64,000 nt of DNA from Candidatus Rokuibacteriota bacterium (GTDB lineage: Bacteria; Methylomirabilota; Methylomirabilia; Rokubacteriales; CSP1-6), in assembly GCA_003220535.1 (NCBI GenBank), contig QHSU01000080.1, positions 18,195 through 82,194 of the forward strand. Direction: 5' to 3'. The notes beneath the pieces are model-generated. The model did not search any database and was not told the origin of the DNA. It saw only the letters and a program-made list of their open reading frames with translations. This document shows, in pieces, positions 40,727 through 49,020 of the stretch (position 1 is the stretch's first letter; each line of letters begins with the position of its first letter). Made by a program: the position numbers and the translations under genes.

Positions 40727-41550
40727 GGCTCTCTCCTGAGACCGTGGCCCCCGCGGTAGTCCGACGCCGCCGGCCCCGCCCAGCCGGCCAGCAGCTCGGG
40801 AGCCGGCTCCCAGATCTCAACGCCGAGCGGACGACACGTGGTGAGCGGATCCCCCGCGTCGGGCCCCCAGACCGCCACCGACAGGTCGCCGTGAGGACAC
40901 ACCGAGATCGCGCACAACACGTCGATCTCGGCGAAGAATTCCACGAAGTCGCCCTCGCGCGCCGGGCTCGGCTTGACGAAGTAGCGCCCGTCCGTGGTGA
41001 GGCCGGTGACCTGGAAGACGTTGAGCACGTCGTGCACGTCGAGCTCGGTGAGCCGGTACGGAGCCACCGCGCGCACGAGGTTACTGTGGCAACAGAGGTC
41101 GAACTCCTCGCCGTTGAGCAGCTTGTGGACGTAGGGATCGCACCGGGTGCCGAGGAGGTCGTGGCACCCTGCCCCGTCCTGGTCGCGTCCGTACTGGATG
41201 CTGTCGCCGGTCATCGTCAGCATCGGCCGCAGGTACGGCAGACAGGACCAGAGCCGGTCAAAGGTCGTCAGGTGCGCCCGGTGCAGCTGTCGCGTACGCG
41301 ACGCCCAGAAGCGCTCGCGAGGGTTGGTGAGGTTCCAGACGTTGAGGTCGGCCACCTGCGGGCCCTCGACGGCCACGATGCGGAAGATCTGTCCGGCCCG
41401 CACCGGCCACGCCCGACCCGAGCGCCGCGGGACGACGAACCGCTCGACGAGCGTCCGTCGACCGGTCTCACGGGCGAGGCGCTCGTAGAGCCCGCGGTCG
41501 ACCTCGAGCGGCGACCCGGGTTTGGCCTCGTAGATCACGCGCGGTCGCAT
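40717..41550 (-). CDS. DUF1989 (urea carboxylase-associated) family protein, long form
   Basis: A 277-residue relative of the protein at 39600-40199 with extra sequence. Shared features are RAGQIFRIVAVEGPQVADLNVWNL and the end FFAEIDVLCAISVCPHGDLS; the cysteine region reads GCHDLLGTRCDPYVHKLLN and DLCCHSNL. First gene of the triplet with DinB and the second DUF1989; its end overlaps the DinB start by 10 bases. ATG 41550 is chosen because the frame upstream is not conserved in style. It is divergent from the branched-chain-type importer at 41761. Confidence 0.8.
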   Translation of the reverse strand: MRPRVIYEAKPGSPLEVDRGLYERLARETGRRTLVERFVVPRRSGRAWPVRAGQIFRIVAVEGPQVADLNVWNLTNPRERFWASRTRQLHRAHLTTFDRLWSCLPYLRPMLTMTGDSIQYGRDQDGAGCHDLLGTRCDPYVHKLLNGEEFDLCCHSNLVRAVAPYRLTELDVHDVLNVFQVTGLTTDGRYFVKPSPAREGDFVEFFAEIDVLCAISVCPHGDLSVAVWGPDAGDPLTTCRPLGVEIWEPAPELLAGWAGPAASDYRGGHGLRREPCP

Positions 41551-41676
41551 TCTTTGAGAGAGGGGGGTTCCGGGTGCACGGCATGCGTACACCCTCCGCC
41601 CCCCTCTCGACTCCTCCCAATTTCAGTCTCGCATCCAACCGCGCGACTGCTTCCGGCGCGGGCAGTCGCGCGACCG

Positions 41677-41703
41677 TTGACAACCGACGAGAAGCCATAG
41701 TCT
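41677..41703 (+). promoter_or_regulatory. Possible promoter of the branched-chain-type importer
   Basis: A perfect TTGACA at 41677-41682, followed by CATAGT at 41696-41701 (spacing 13) or TAGTCT at 41698-41703 (spacing 15). The -35 is convincing; the -10 is not. Confidence 0.35.
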
Positions 41704-41760
41704 CATACCCGCCATCCTGGTCGAGGGCTGCGTCCTGGCGCCAAGCAGGGAGGATCACTC

Positions 41761-43026
41761 ATGAGACCGTCTCGAGTCGCCGCTGTCGCTGTCGCGCTTC
41801 TGAGCCTCTGCATCCTCGTCGCGGGCGTCGACGCCCAGCAGTGCCCCAAGGGCAAGCTCCGTCTCTACACCTCGTGGCCGATGCAGGGCGCGATGCTTCC
41901 CGAGGGTACCGGCATGAAGAACGGCATCGACCTCGCCGTGTCCGAGGTCGGTGGCGTGGTCGCGGGCCATTGCCTCGAGGTGGTCAACCTCGACGACGCA
42001 TCGCCGCAAACCGGGAAGTGGGACGGCGCGGTCGAGGCCGAGAACGCGAACAAGGCCGTGGGCGACCCACTCGCGATCGTGTACATCGGCACCTACAACT
42101 CGGGCGCCGCGAAGGTCTCGATCCCGATCACGAACCGTGCGCACATGGCTCAGGTCACGCCGGCCAACACGTATCCCGGGCTGACGAAGAAGCGCGGCGC
42201 TGCGCCCGGCGAGCCGGAAATCTACCGCCCGGCCGGGTTCGTGAACTACTTCCGACCCATCCCGGCGGACGACATCCAGGGCGCGGTCGGCGCCAAGTGG
42301 GCCAAGCGCCTGGGTGCCAAGAAGGTCTACATCCTCAACGACCAGGAGCTCTATGGCAAGGGTATCGCCGACGTCTTCGAAGCCACCGCGAAGAAGATCG
42401 GGCTACCCGTCGTCGCCAACGAGGGCATCGACTGGAAGCAGCCCGACCAGAAGCCGGTCCTGACGAAGATCCGGGCCTCGGGCGCCGACCTCGTCTACCT
42501 GGGCGGCGTCATCGAGACCGGGGCTCAGGTGATCATCCGGCAGATGAAGGAGGTCGGCCTCGTCGCGCCGCGGACCCGCTTCATGGGCCCGGACGGGCTC
42601 CTCGAAGAGGAGCTGCTGAAGAGCGCGACATGCGACGCGGCCCTCGGGACGGACATGCGGCTCACCTTCGCCGGCCTGCCCTTCGAGAAGATGCGGGGCG
42701 TCGGCGCCAAGACCTACGAGACCTACAAGGCGAAGTTCGGGAAGGAGCCGACCTCGTACGCGCTCTACGCTGCCGAGGGCGGCCGGGTCATCATCGACGC
42801 GATCCGCAGAGCCGCGCCGCAGCTGGAGCGCGCGAAAGACGTCACCGAGAAACGTGAGGCGGTGCGCAAAGCGATCGCGGCCACCAAGAACTTCGAGGGC
42901 ATCAACGGCAAGTGGAGCTTCGACGAGAACGGCGACGTCGACTACGACACGATGTCCGGGTTCAAGGCCGTGAAGGCCGACGGGCCGATCGGCTGCAAGT
43001 TCCAGTTCGAGACCATCCTCGAGTAG
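41761..43026 (+). CDS. ABC transporter substrate-binding protein, branched-chain amino acid type
   Basis: A 421-residue periplasmic binding protein of the LivK/Peripla_BP_6 family. A Sec signal ends near AGVDAQQ (residue 27). The mature part has TSWPMQGAMLPEGTGMKNGIDLAV split across the usual first lobe, IVYIGTYNSGAAKVSIPI, and the hinge AKKVYILNDQELYGKG. Such proteins bind leucine, but also amides, aromatic acids and urea. GGGAGG precedes the ATG. It is followed by permeases and ATPases, giving a complete importer. Confidence 0.9.
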   Translation: MRPSRVAAVAVALLSLCILVAGVDAQQCPKGKLRLYTSWPMQGAMLPEGTGMKNGIDLAVSEVGGVVAGHCLEVVNLDDASPQTGKWDGAVEAENANKAVGDPLAIVYIGTYNSGAAKVSIPITNRAHMAQVTPANTYPGLTKKRGAAPGEPEIYRPAGFVNYFRPIPADDIQGAVGAKWAKRLGAKKVYILNDQELYGKGIADVFEATAKKIGLPVVANEGIDWKQPDQKPVLTKIRASGADLVYLGGVIETGAQVIIRQMKEVGLVAPRTRFMGPDGLLEEELLKSATCDAALGTDMRLTFAGLPFEKMRGVGAKTYETYKAKFGKEPTSYALYAAEGGRVIIDAIRRAAPQLERAKDVTEKREAVRKAIAATKNFEGINGKWSFDENGDVDYDTMSGFKAVKADGPIGCKFQFETILE

Positions 43027-43033
43027 CCCTGTC

Positions 43034-43062
43034 GGGGAGGGCCGGGCTCGCCGGCCCTCCCC
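43034..43062 (+). other. Intercistronic 12-bp perfect hairpin
   Basis: GGGGAGGGCCGG (43034-43045), loop GCTCG, then its exact reverse complement (43051-43062). It lies between the binding-protein stop and the first permease start, with no T-run. Such a stem can stabilise the upstream message, as in malE-malF. Confidence 0.75.
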
Positions 43063-43075
43063 GCCCGCTGGACCC

Positions 43076-44014
43076 ATGGAGTGGTGGGAGGTTCTCGTCC
43101 AGCAGACGATCAACGGTCTCACCCGAGGCGCCGTCTTCGCGCTGATCGCGCTCGGCTACACGATGGTGTACGGCATCATCGAGCTCATCAATTTCGCCCA
43201 CGGCGACGTCTTCATGCTCGGTCTCTTCATCTCGCTCTCGTGGTTCGCGCTGCTCGGAGTGACGAAGACGCTGACGGGGTGGCAGCTCGTGACCATGCTG
43301 CCCCTGGTCTTCCTTCTCACGATGCTCTCCACCGCGATCCTCAACGTCGCGATCGATCGCGTCGCATATCGCCCGCTCCGGCGCTCGACTCGGCTCGCGC
43401 CGCTCATCACCGCGATCGGGGTGTCCTTCATGCTCGAGAACGTGGCGCTTCTCTGGAAAGGACCGGCGCCCATTTCGTATCCCGACGTGTTTCCGTCGGT
43501 GGACATCCTGCGCGAGTGGTTCGGGATCGACTCGGCCATCTTCGTCACCACCAAGGACCTGCTCGTCGTCGGCGCCACGATCCCGCTGATGCTGGCCCTC
43601 AACTATTTTGTGGCGCGGACCCGGTGGGGCAAGGCCATGCGGGCGACGGCCCAGGACCGTGAGACCGCGCAGGCGATGGGCATCGACGTCGAACGGACGA
43701 TCTTATTGACCTTCTTCGTCGGCGGGGCGCTCGCGGGCGCCGCCGGACTCATCCAGGGCATGTACTACAACATCGGCCAGTGGTGGATGGGGTACCAGGC
43801 GGGCCTCCGCGCCTTCACCGCCGCCGTGCTCGGTGGCATCGGCAACATGCCGGGCGCGGCGCTCGGCGGATTCTTCATCGGATTCCTGTCGGCGTGGAGC
43901 GACCAGTACATCTCGGCCCGCTGGACCAACGCGATCGTCTTCTCGATTCTCATTCTCGTGCTCGTCTTTCGCCCCCACGGCCTCCTCGGCTCGCGGCCCG
44001 CCGAGAAAGTATGA
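43076..44014 (+). CDS. Branched-chain-type ABC transporter permease (LivH family)
   Basis: A 312-residue membrane protein with about eight hydrophobic segments. The N-terminus QQTINGLTRGAVFALIALGYTMVYGIIELINFAHGD split across the first helices is diagnostic of LivH. Later AARTRWGKAMRATAQDRETAQAMGID is the cytoplasmic coupling loop, and AFTAAVLGGIGNMPGAALGG closes the family pattern. It pairs with the LivM part of the next gene and overlaps it by ATGA. Confidence 0.93.
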   Translation: MEWWEVLVQQTINGLTRGAVFALIALGYTMVYGIIELINFAHGDVFMLGLFISLSWFALLGVTKTLTGWQLVTMLPLVFLLTMLSTAILNVAIDRVAYRPLRRSTRLAPLITAIGVSFMLENVALLWKGPAPISYPDVFPSVDILREWFGIDSAIFVTTKDLLVVGATIPLMLALNYFVARTRWGKAMRATAQDRETAQAMGIDVERTILLTFFVGGALAGAAGLIQGMYYNIGQWWMGYQAGLRAFTAAVLGGIGNMPGAALGGFFIGFLSAWSDQYISARWTNAIVFSILILVLVFRPHGLLGSRPAEKV

Positions 44015-45969
44015 GGCGCGCGCTCCGCTGGCCGGCGCTCGTCGCCGTCCTGCTCGTCTACCCGTTCGTCGACCGCGGGCTCGGGCTCCAGACGGTGCAC
44101 GCGGTCTCCGACGGGATGATCTACGTGCTCCTCGCCCTCGGGCTCAACATCGTGGTCGGCTATGCGGGCCTGCTGGACCTCGGCTACGCCGCGTTCTTCG
44201 CCATCGGCGCCTATGCCATGGGGCTCCTGAACTCGCCGCTCCTCGGCTCGCCGCTCTACGGCCACCCCTGGAGCTTCTGGCTCTGCATCTGGCTCGCGGC
44301 GGCGATGTCGGCGCTCCTCGGCCTGGCGATCGGCGCGCCGACCTTGCGGGTGCGCGGCGACTATCTGGCGATCATCACACTCGGGTTCGGCGAGATCATC
44401 CCGGTGGCGATCCGCAATCTCGGCGACATCACGCTCGAGATCGGCGGGTGGCGGCCGATCGAGCGGCTGAATCTCACCGGCGGCGAGAACGGCGTGAATC
44501 CAATCGGTCGGCCGTATCTGCCCGGCGTCCCTTTCGAGACCGATCCGGTGCCCTGGTACTTCCTGATCCTGGTCATCGGCGCTGCGTCGCTGTGGGCGAT
44601 GAACCGGCTCCGCGACTCGCGCCTGGGCCGGGCCTGGATGGCGATCCGCGAGGACGAGACGGCCGCCGACTGCACGGGCGTCAACCCGATCTCGACCAAG
44701 CTCCTCGCGTTCGCGCTCGGCGCGTCGTTCTCGGGGTTCGCGGGATCCGTGTACGCCGCCAAGCTCCAGGCCATCACGCCGGGCGCGTTCGAGTTCCAGG
44801 TGTCGATCATGCTGCTCTGCATGGTCGTCCTCGGCGGCGCCGGCAGCCTCAAGGGTGTGATCCTCGGCGGAATGCTCATCACCATCTTCGATCGCGTGGT
44901 GCTCTCGCAGACCACGTTCTTCGTGCGATGGATCGGGCGGGCCGTCGGAGTTCCCGCGCTCGTGTCCGCCGATCTCACGCTATGGCGATGGTTCTTCTTC
45001 GGCCTCGGCCTGGTCCTCGTCATGTTGCTTCGGCCAGAGGGCCTCGCCGGGCGCCGGGTGCGCCCGATCGTGGTCGGCGGCGACGACCTTGGCGACTCGC
45101 ACGTCGAGCCGGCGCCGGCCCCCCGCGTCGATGCCCTCCCGGGCTGGCTCCGCGACCGTGCGGCGCGCGGAGGCGCGTCGGCGACGGCGTCGATTCTCGA
45201 GGTGCAGGGCGTGACCAGACGCTTCGGAGGCGTCGTCGCCCTCAACGAGGTCGACCTGGTCGTTCCGCGCGGCGCCATCATCGGGCTGATCGGCCCGAAC
45301 GGGGCGGGCAAGACGACGTTCTTCAACATCGTGACCGGTCTCATCCGGCCCGACGCAGGCCGTCTGGTGTTCGAGGGCGCCAGCCTCGCGGGGCTTCGGC
45401 CGAACGCGATCGTCCGGCGCGGCATCGCGCGCACGTTCCAGTCGATCCGTCTCTTCCCCGAGATGAGCGTGCTCGAGAACGTGCTCGTCGGCGAGCACTG
45501 CCGTCTCGGCGCGACCGTCGCCGGGGCCGTGCTCCGACCGCCGGGCGTGGTCGCCGAGGAGCTCCGCGCGCGGGACCGGGCGCGCGAGCTGCTCGCCTTC
45601 ATCGGCCTCGACGGCAAGGCGCACGACCTCGCCCGCAACCTGCCCTACGGCGACCAGCGACGCCTGGAGATCGCCCGCGCGCTCGCGACCGAGCCGCGGC
45701 TGCTCCTGCTCGACGAGCCGACGGCGGGCATGAATCCGCGCGAGACCGAGACGCTGACCGTCCTGATCGGGTCGCTGCGGCGGGAGCTCGATCTGACGAT
45801 CCTCCTGATCGAGCACGACATGGAGGTGGTCATGGGGATCTCCGACCAGATCACCGTGCTCGACTACGGTGTTCGGATCGCCGAAGGCTCGCCCGCGGAG
45901 ATCCAGCGTCATCCCCGAGTGATCGAGGCCTATCTCGGCACCGGCTACGAGCCCGAGCCGCATGCTTGA
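44011..45969 (+). CDS. Fused LivM permease - LivG ATPase
   Basis: A 652-residue fusion. Residues 1-345 are the LivM-type permease (MIYVLLALGLNIVVGYAGLL, LRVRGDYLAIITLGFGEI, MAIREDETAADCTGVNP, GGAGSLKGVILGG). A linker rich in Pro, Asp and Arg (346-390) leads into a LivG-type ATPase: Walker A GPNGAGKTT from residue 428, signature NLPYGDQRRLEIARAL, Walker B LLLLDEPTAGMN and the switch His in LLIEHDMEVV. In most bacteria these are two genes. Its end overlaps the LivF start by 8 bases. Confidence 0.93.
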   Translation: MRRALRWPALVAVLLVYPFVDRGLGLQTVHAVSDGMIYVLLALGLNIVVGYAGLLDLGYAAFFAIGAYAMGLLNSPLLGSPLYGHPWSFWLCIWLAAAMSALLGLAIGAPTLRVRGDYLAIITLGFGEIIPVAIRNLGDITLEIGGWRPIERLNLTGGENGVNPIGRPYLPGVPFETDPVPWYFLILVIGAASLWAMNRLRDSRLGRAWMAIREDETAADCTGVNPISTKLLAFALGASFSGFAGSVYAAKLQAITPGAFEFQVSIMLLCMVVLGGAGSLKGVILGGMLITIFDRVVLSQTTFFVRWIGRAVGVPALVSADLTLWRWFFFGLGLVLVMLLRPEGLAGRRVRPIVVGGDDLGDSHVEPAPAPRVDALPGWLRDRAARGGASATASILEVQGVTRRFGGVVALNEVDLVVPRGAIIGLIGPNGAGKTTFFNIVTGLIRPDAGRLVFEGASLAGLRPNAIVRRGIARTFQSIRLFPEMSVLENVLVGEHCRLGATVAGAVLRPPGVVAEELRARDRARELLAFIGLDGKAHDLARNLPYGDQRRLEIARALATEPRLLLLDEPTAGMNPRETETLTVLIGSLRRELDLTILLIEHDMEVVMGISDQITVLDYGVRIAEGSPAEIQRHPRVIEAYLGTGYEPEPHA

Positions 45970-46669
45970 GCTGGCGGACGTCCACACCTACTACGGCAAC
46001 ATCCGGGCCCTCCGCGGCGTGTCGCTCTCCGTCGCGCCCGGCGAGATCGTCACGCTCATCGGCAGCAACGGCGCCGGCAAGACCACCACGCTGCGGACGA
46101 TCCTCGGCACCGTGCGGCCCCGCCGCGGCAGCGTCACCTTCAACGGCCATCGTCTGGACACCCTCGCGACCGACCGCATCGTGCGCCTCGGCGTCGCGCA
46201 GTCGCCGGAGGGGCGGCGGATCTTCCCGCGGATGACGGTACTGGAAAATCTCGAGCTCGGCGCTTTCGCGCGGCCGGACCGCGCGGCGATCGCGCCCGAT
46301 CTCGAGCGCGTGTTCGCGCTCTTTCCGCGCCTCGCCGAGCGCACGGCGCAGCAGGGCGGGACACTCTCGGGCGGCGAGCAGCAGATGCTGGCGATTGGCC
46401 GCGCCCTCATGGCGCACCCGACGCTGCTCCTGCTCGACGAGCCGTCGATGGGCCTGGCGCCGATCCTCGTCGAGACGATCTTCCACATCGTCCAGGACAT
46501 CAACCGGCAGGGGACGACGATCCTCCTCGTGGAACAGAACGCGCGGATGGCGCTGCGCGTGGCCCACCGGGGCTACGTCATCCAGACCGGCCGCATCGTG
46601 CTGCAGGCGGCCGCCGTCGAGCTCCTGCGGTCGGACCTGGTCCGAAAAACTTATCTGGGAGAAAAGTAG
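45962..46669 (+). CDS. Branched-chain-type ABC transporter ATP-binding protein (LivF family)
   Basis: A 235-residue ATPase, the normal length of LivF. Walker A is GSNGAGKTT at residues 34-42, the Q-loop region is GVAQSPEGRRIFPRMTVLENL (split as QSPEGRRIF), the signature is LSGGEQQMLAIGRAL, Walker B is LLLLDEPSMGL and the switch is LVEQNA. It forms the ATPase pair with the LivG part of the preceding fusion. It is the last gene of the importer operon; downstream is gene debris. Confidence 0.93.
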   Translation: MLELADVHTYYGNIRALRGVSLSVAPGEIVTLIGSNGAGKTTTLRTILGTVRPRRGSVTFNGHRLDTLATDRIVRLGVAQSPEGRRIFPRMTVLENLELGAFARPDRAAIAPDLERVFALFPRLAERTAQQGGTLSGGEQQMLAIGRALMAHPTLLLLDEPSMGLAPILVETIFHIVQDINRQGTTILLVEQNARMALRVAHRGYVIQTGRIVLQAAAVELLRSDLVRKTYLGEK

Positions 46670-46734
46670 GTCAGCGCGAACGTCGCGGCCCGCCGGAGGA
46701 GCACGATCGCCGCGACACCCTGTCGTGTCATCGC

Positions 46735-46896
46735 TCAGCCGATCCGCATGATCGCCGCCACCGACGGCACCCCGTTCGTGTCGAAGATGAAGAGCATGTA
46801 GTATCCCGGCGGCGCGAGATTGGCGTTGGGCGGCGTCTGCACGCTGAGACTCCCGGTCCCGGCCGTGAACGCGAGCGACACGAATCGCTGGTTCAT
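46735..46896 (-). pseudogene. C-terminal fragment of a galactose-oxidase-like (DUF1929) protein
   Basis: 53 codons reading MNQRFVSLAFTAGTG, then SLSVQTPPNANLAPPGYYML and FIFDTNGVPSVAAI. This is the C-terminal immunoglobulin-like domain that ends kelch-type galactose/glyoxal oxidases, where the sequence LAPPGYYMLF is highly typical. Nothing of the kelch propeller or copper site remains upstream. It starts with an ATG overlapping the stop of the 63-residue frame at 46893, so it may still be translated, but it cannot be a functional oxidase. Confidence 0.75.
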
Positions 46897-47084
46897 GAAG
46901 AACTCTCGTTGCCGAGCTTCTTCAGTACCGCGATCTGCCCATCGATGGCGGCCAACATCTCGAGGATGTCGGTCGTGAACCAGTCGCATCCGTTGAGCGC
47001 GAGCACGTCGAGCGCCGAGCAGAGATAGCCTGCGACACCACTCAGCGCGCGGATCTGATGGGCATGCCGGCCAGTGTCGAGCAT
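46893..47084 (-). CDS. Small hypothetical protein
   Basis: A 63-residue frame, not recognised. It looks helical and plausible as a protein (SGVAGYLCSALDVLALNGCD, then TTDILEMLAAIDGQIAVLKK) with no membrane segment. It overlaps the oxidase fragment by ATGA. It may be a real small gene or part of the debris in this stretch. No strong ribosome-binding site is seen. Confidence 0.4.
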   Translation of the reverse strand: MLDTGRHAHQIRALSGVAGYLCSALDVLALNGCDWFTTDILEMLAAIDGQIAVLKKLGNESSS

Positions 47085-47291
47085 TCGCGGGTTTGTAAAT
47101 CCTGAAACGCGATTCTGTCAATCGCGAAGTTATCCACTTATCCCCACAAATTCACAAGGGAGTTTCAGCGTGAGATCGCCCCGTTAGGGCTGAAATCAAG
47201 CTCGGTTGGAGGGTGTAATCCCACACGGAGACGCGGCTACCGCCCGGAGAAAGGTCCGTCCAGAGTGGATCCATCTCGCGTGAGGTCCCGG

Positions 47292-47519
47292 CTACTTGTG
47301 CGCTCGGCCGAACTCGATGATGCGGTCGCGCACTCGTTCCGGCGTCTGCTCCGGCGGCATGACGGTCCAGAACTCGGGCCGAGGCAAGAGCTCGTGCAGG
47401 TAATGTGCCCCTGACGTGGCGTGAGACGGATCATCGCCGGGGATGATCAGCGCCGGCACCTTCATGGCCATCAGCTCCTCGGGCTCCGCCCCGGGCGGCA
47501 TGTCCCGATCCAAGAGGGC
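47292..47519 (-). pseudogene. C-terminal fragment of an alpha/beta hydrolase
   Basis: About 75 codons with VPALIIPGDDPSHATSGAHY and LHELLPRPEF, the part of an alpha/beta hydrolase holding the catalytic Asp (GDDPSH) and the strand after it. The N-terminal two thirds, including the nucleophile elbow, are absent; upstream the frame runs into tandem repeats (47521-47589). It is therefore a truncated remnant. Confidence 0.75.
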
Positions 47520-47520
47520 A

Positions 47521-47601
47521 ACGGTCAGGGATTGCACGGTCAGGGATTTCCCCGGTCGGTTTTCGGGTCGGTTCCCGGGTCGGTTCCCGGTCTTGACCGG
47601 G
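47521..47601. repeat. Two adjoining tandem-repeat arrays and a terminal palindrome
   Basis: ACGGTCAGGGATT repeats twice with a 15-base period (47521 and 47536). Then GGTCGGTTNNCG repeats three times with a 12-base period (47554-47589; the last two are identical). A 7-bp stem CCCGGTC/GACCGGG (47586-47592 with 47595-47601) follows. The array starts where the hydrolase remnant breaks off. Confidence 0.8.
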
Positions 47602-47702
47602 CCCAGGGGGCGGAGCATAGTCTGCCGCGAGGGCACCTCTGATGCGTCGAGCCCCGGCCCGTGGTGAGTGTCACGCGTCCGCGTGACAAGGGAGGAAGGT
47701 CG

Positions 47703-49007
47703 ATGGCACGCCCCGCGATCCGTCACACCCGTCGAGAATTTCTCAAGACGTCGGCCGCGCTCGCTGCCGGGGCCGGCGCCACACTGCCGTTCGCGGCGCC
47801 GGCCGTGGGGCAGCGGCCCAAGCTGGTCTACTGGTGCTATCAGTTCCTGAAGTCGAGCGACGACGCGCGCATGAACTTCGCCCAGGAGTGGGCGAAGAAG
47901 AACAATGTCGATCTGCAGGTCACGCTCGTGCCGCTGAAGGAGTTCCTGCCGAAGATCACGGCCGCCATCGAGGCCAAGGCGACGCCCGACATCGTCGAGT
48001 CCAACGCGGTCGAGCTGCGGGGCCGCGGGCAGCTCCTGGACGTGACCGACATCTACCAGAAGCTCGAGAAGACGTACGGCGGGTGGGTTGGTAACGCCCA
48101 CAAGTTCATGCTGGAGCCCGACCGGCGGGTCCACCACATCATGTTCGGGTTCCAGGGCTTCATGTTGATGACGCGCGACGACCTGATCCGCGAGGCCGGG
48201 CTCACGCCGCCGCCCGCCACCTGGGTCGATATGCTGGCGTACGCCAAGAAGGCCCAGAAGCTTCCACGGGTCTTCGGCCTCGGGATCCCCGTCAGCAACC
48301 AGACAGACTCTCAGGTCTGGGAAGACATGATGAAGTCGTACGGGGCGCGGCTGGCCGACGGCGCCGGCAAGCGAGTGATCCTGGGCGACCACAAGAAGGA
48401 GGTCTGGGAGTTCCTGGACTACTTCACCGACGTCTGGAAGTCCGGGGTGCTCCCGCCCGGGGTCACCACCTGGGACAACACGATGAACAACTCCACCTTC
48501 CAGTCCGGCAAGGTCGTGTTCATCCTCAACCCGATCACGCTCTCGCTGTGGCTCGAGGAGAACAACCCCGAGCTCCTGGCGAAGACGGGCCACTACACCT
48601 ACCCCCGGGGGCCCAAGGAGCTGGTCCATCCGGTCACCTTCGGCTCGCGCGCCATCTTGAAATACACGAAGGTCCCGGAGCTGGCGAAGCAGTTCCTGTG
48701 GGACTCGATGGAGCCGGGCAAGATGGACCGCGAGTACAGCGTGAGCCAGTGGGGTCCGGTCCTGAAGGCGTACCTGCCATTCGACGTCTGGAAGAAAAAG
48801 CCGTTCATGAAGGGCCTCGTCGAGATGTCGCTGCGCGGCGAGCCGCAGGGCTGGCCGGACGTCTTCAACGACGCCTGGCGCGAGCAGTTCACGAACACGA
48901 CGATCTCGCGAATGCTCCAGCGCCTGGTCGTCGACAACTGGTCGCGCGACAAAGCGTTCGTCGAGACGCTCGACACACTCAACCGGATCTACGCCAAGTA
49001 CGCATAG
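47703..49007 (+). CDS. ABC transporter substrate-binding protein, family 1 (sugar type)
   Basis: A 434-residue binding protein of the MalE/UgpB type. The N-terminus carries a twin-arginine signal (TRREFLKTSAALAAGAGA). The mature part begins with KLVYWCYQFL, and includes AIEAKATPDIVESNAVELRG and NQTDSQVWEDMMKSYGA. ATG 47703 is chosen because GGGAGGAAGG precedes it; the frame opens 14 codons earlier without homology. Two permeases follow. No ATPase is encoded in the cluster. The ligand may be a sugar, polyol or glycerol-phosphate type compound. Confidence 0.9.
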   Translation: MARPAIRHTRREFLKTSAALAAGAGATLPFAAPAVGQRPKLVYWCYQFLKSSDDARMNFAQEWAKKNNVDLQVTLVPLKEFLPKITAAIEAKATPDIVESNAVELRGRGQLLDVTDIYQKLEKTYGGWVGNAHKFMLEPDRRVHHIMFGFQGFMLMTRDDLIREAGLTPPPATWVDMLAYAKKAQKLPRVFGLGIPVSNQTDSQVWEDMMKSYGARLADGAGKRVILGDHKKEVWEFLDYFTDVWKSGVLPPGVTTWDNTMNNSTFQSGKVVFILNPITLSLWLEENNPELLAKTGHYTYPRGPKELVHPVTFGSRAILKYTKVPELAKQFLWDSMEPGKMDREYSVSQWGPVLKAYLPFDVWKKKPFMKGLVEMSLRGEPQGWPDVFNDAWREQFTNTTISRMLQRLVVDNWSRDKAFVETLDTLNRIYAKYA

Positions 49008-49020
49008 GGCAGAGGCGACC

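Noticed and set aside
47108..47160. DnaA-box-like 9-mers (TTATCCACT, TTATCCCCA) in an AT-rich patch beside a small hairpin
   Set aside because: Only two imperfect boxes, no dnaA, dnaN or other origin-associated gene nearby and no further box cluster, so an origin is not supported.
47161..47200. A CRISPR-repeat-like sequence with GTTTCAGC ... CCCCGTTAGGG ... GCTGAAA
   Set aside because: Only one copy is present, with no second repeat at spacer distance and no cas gene in the window. It is recorded only as a possible remnant.
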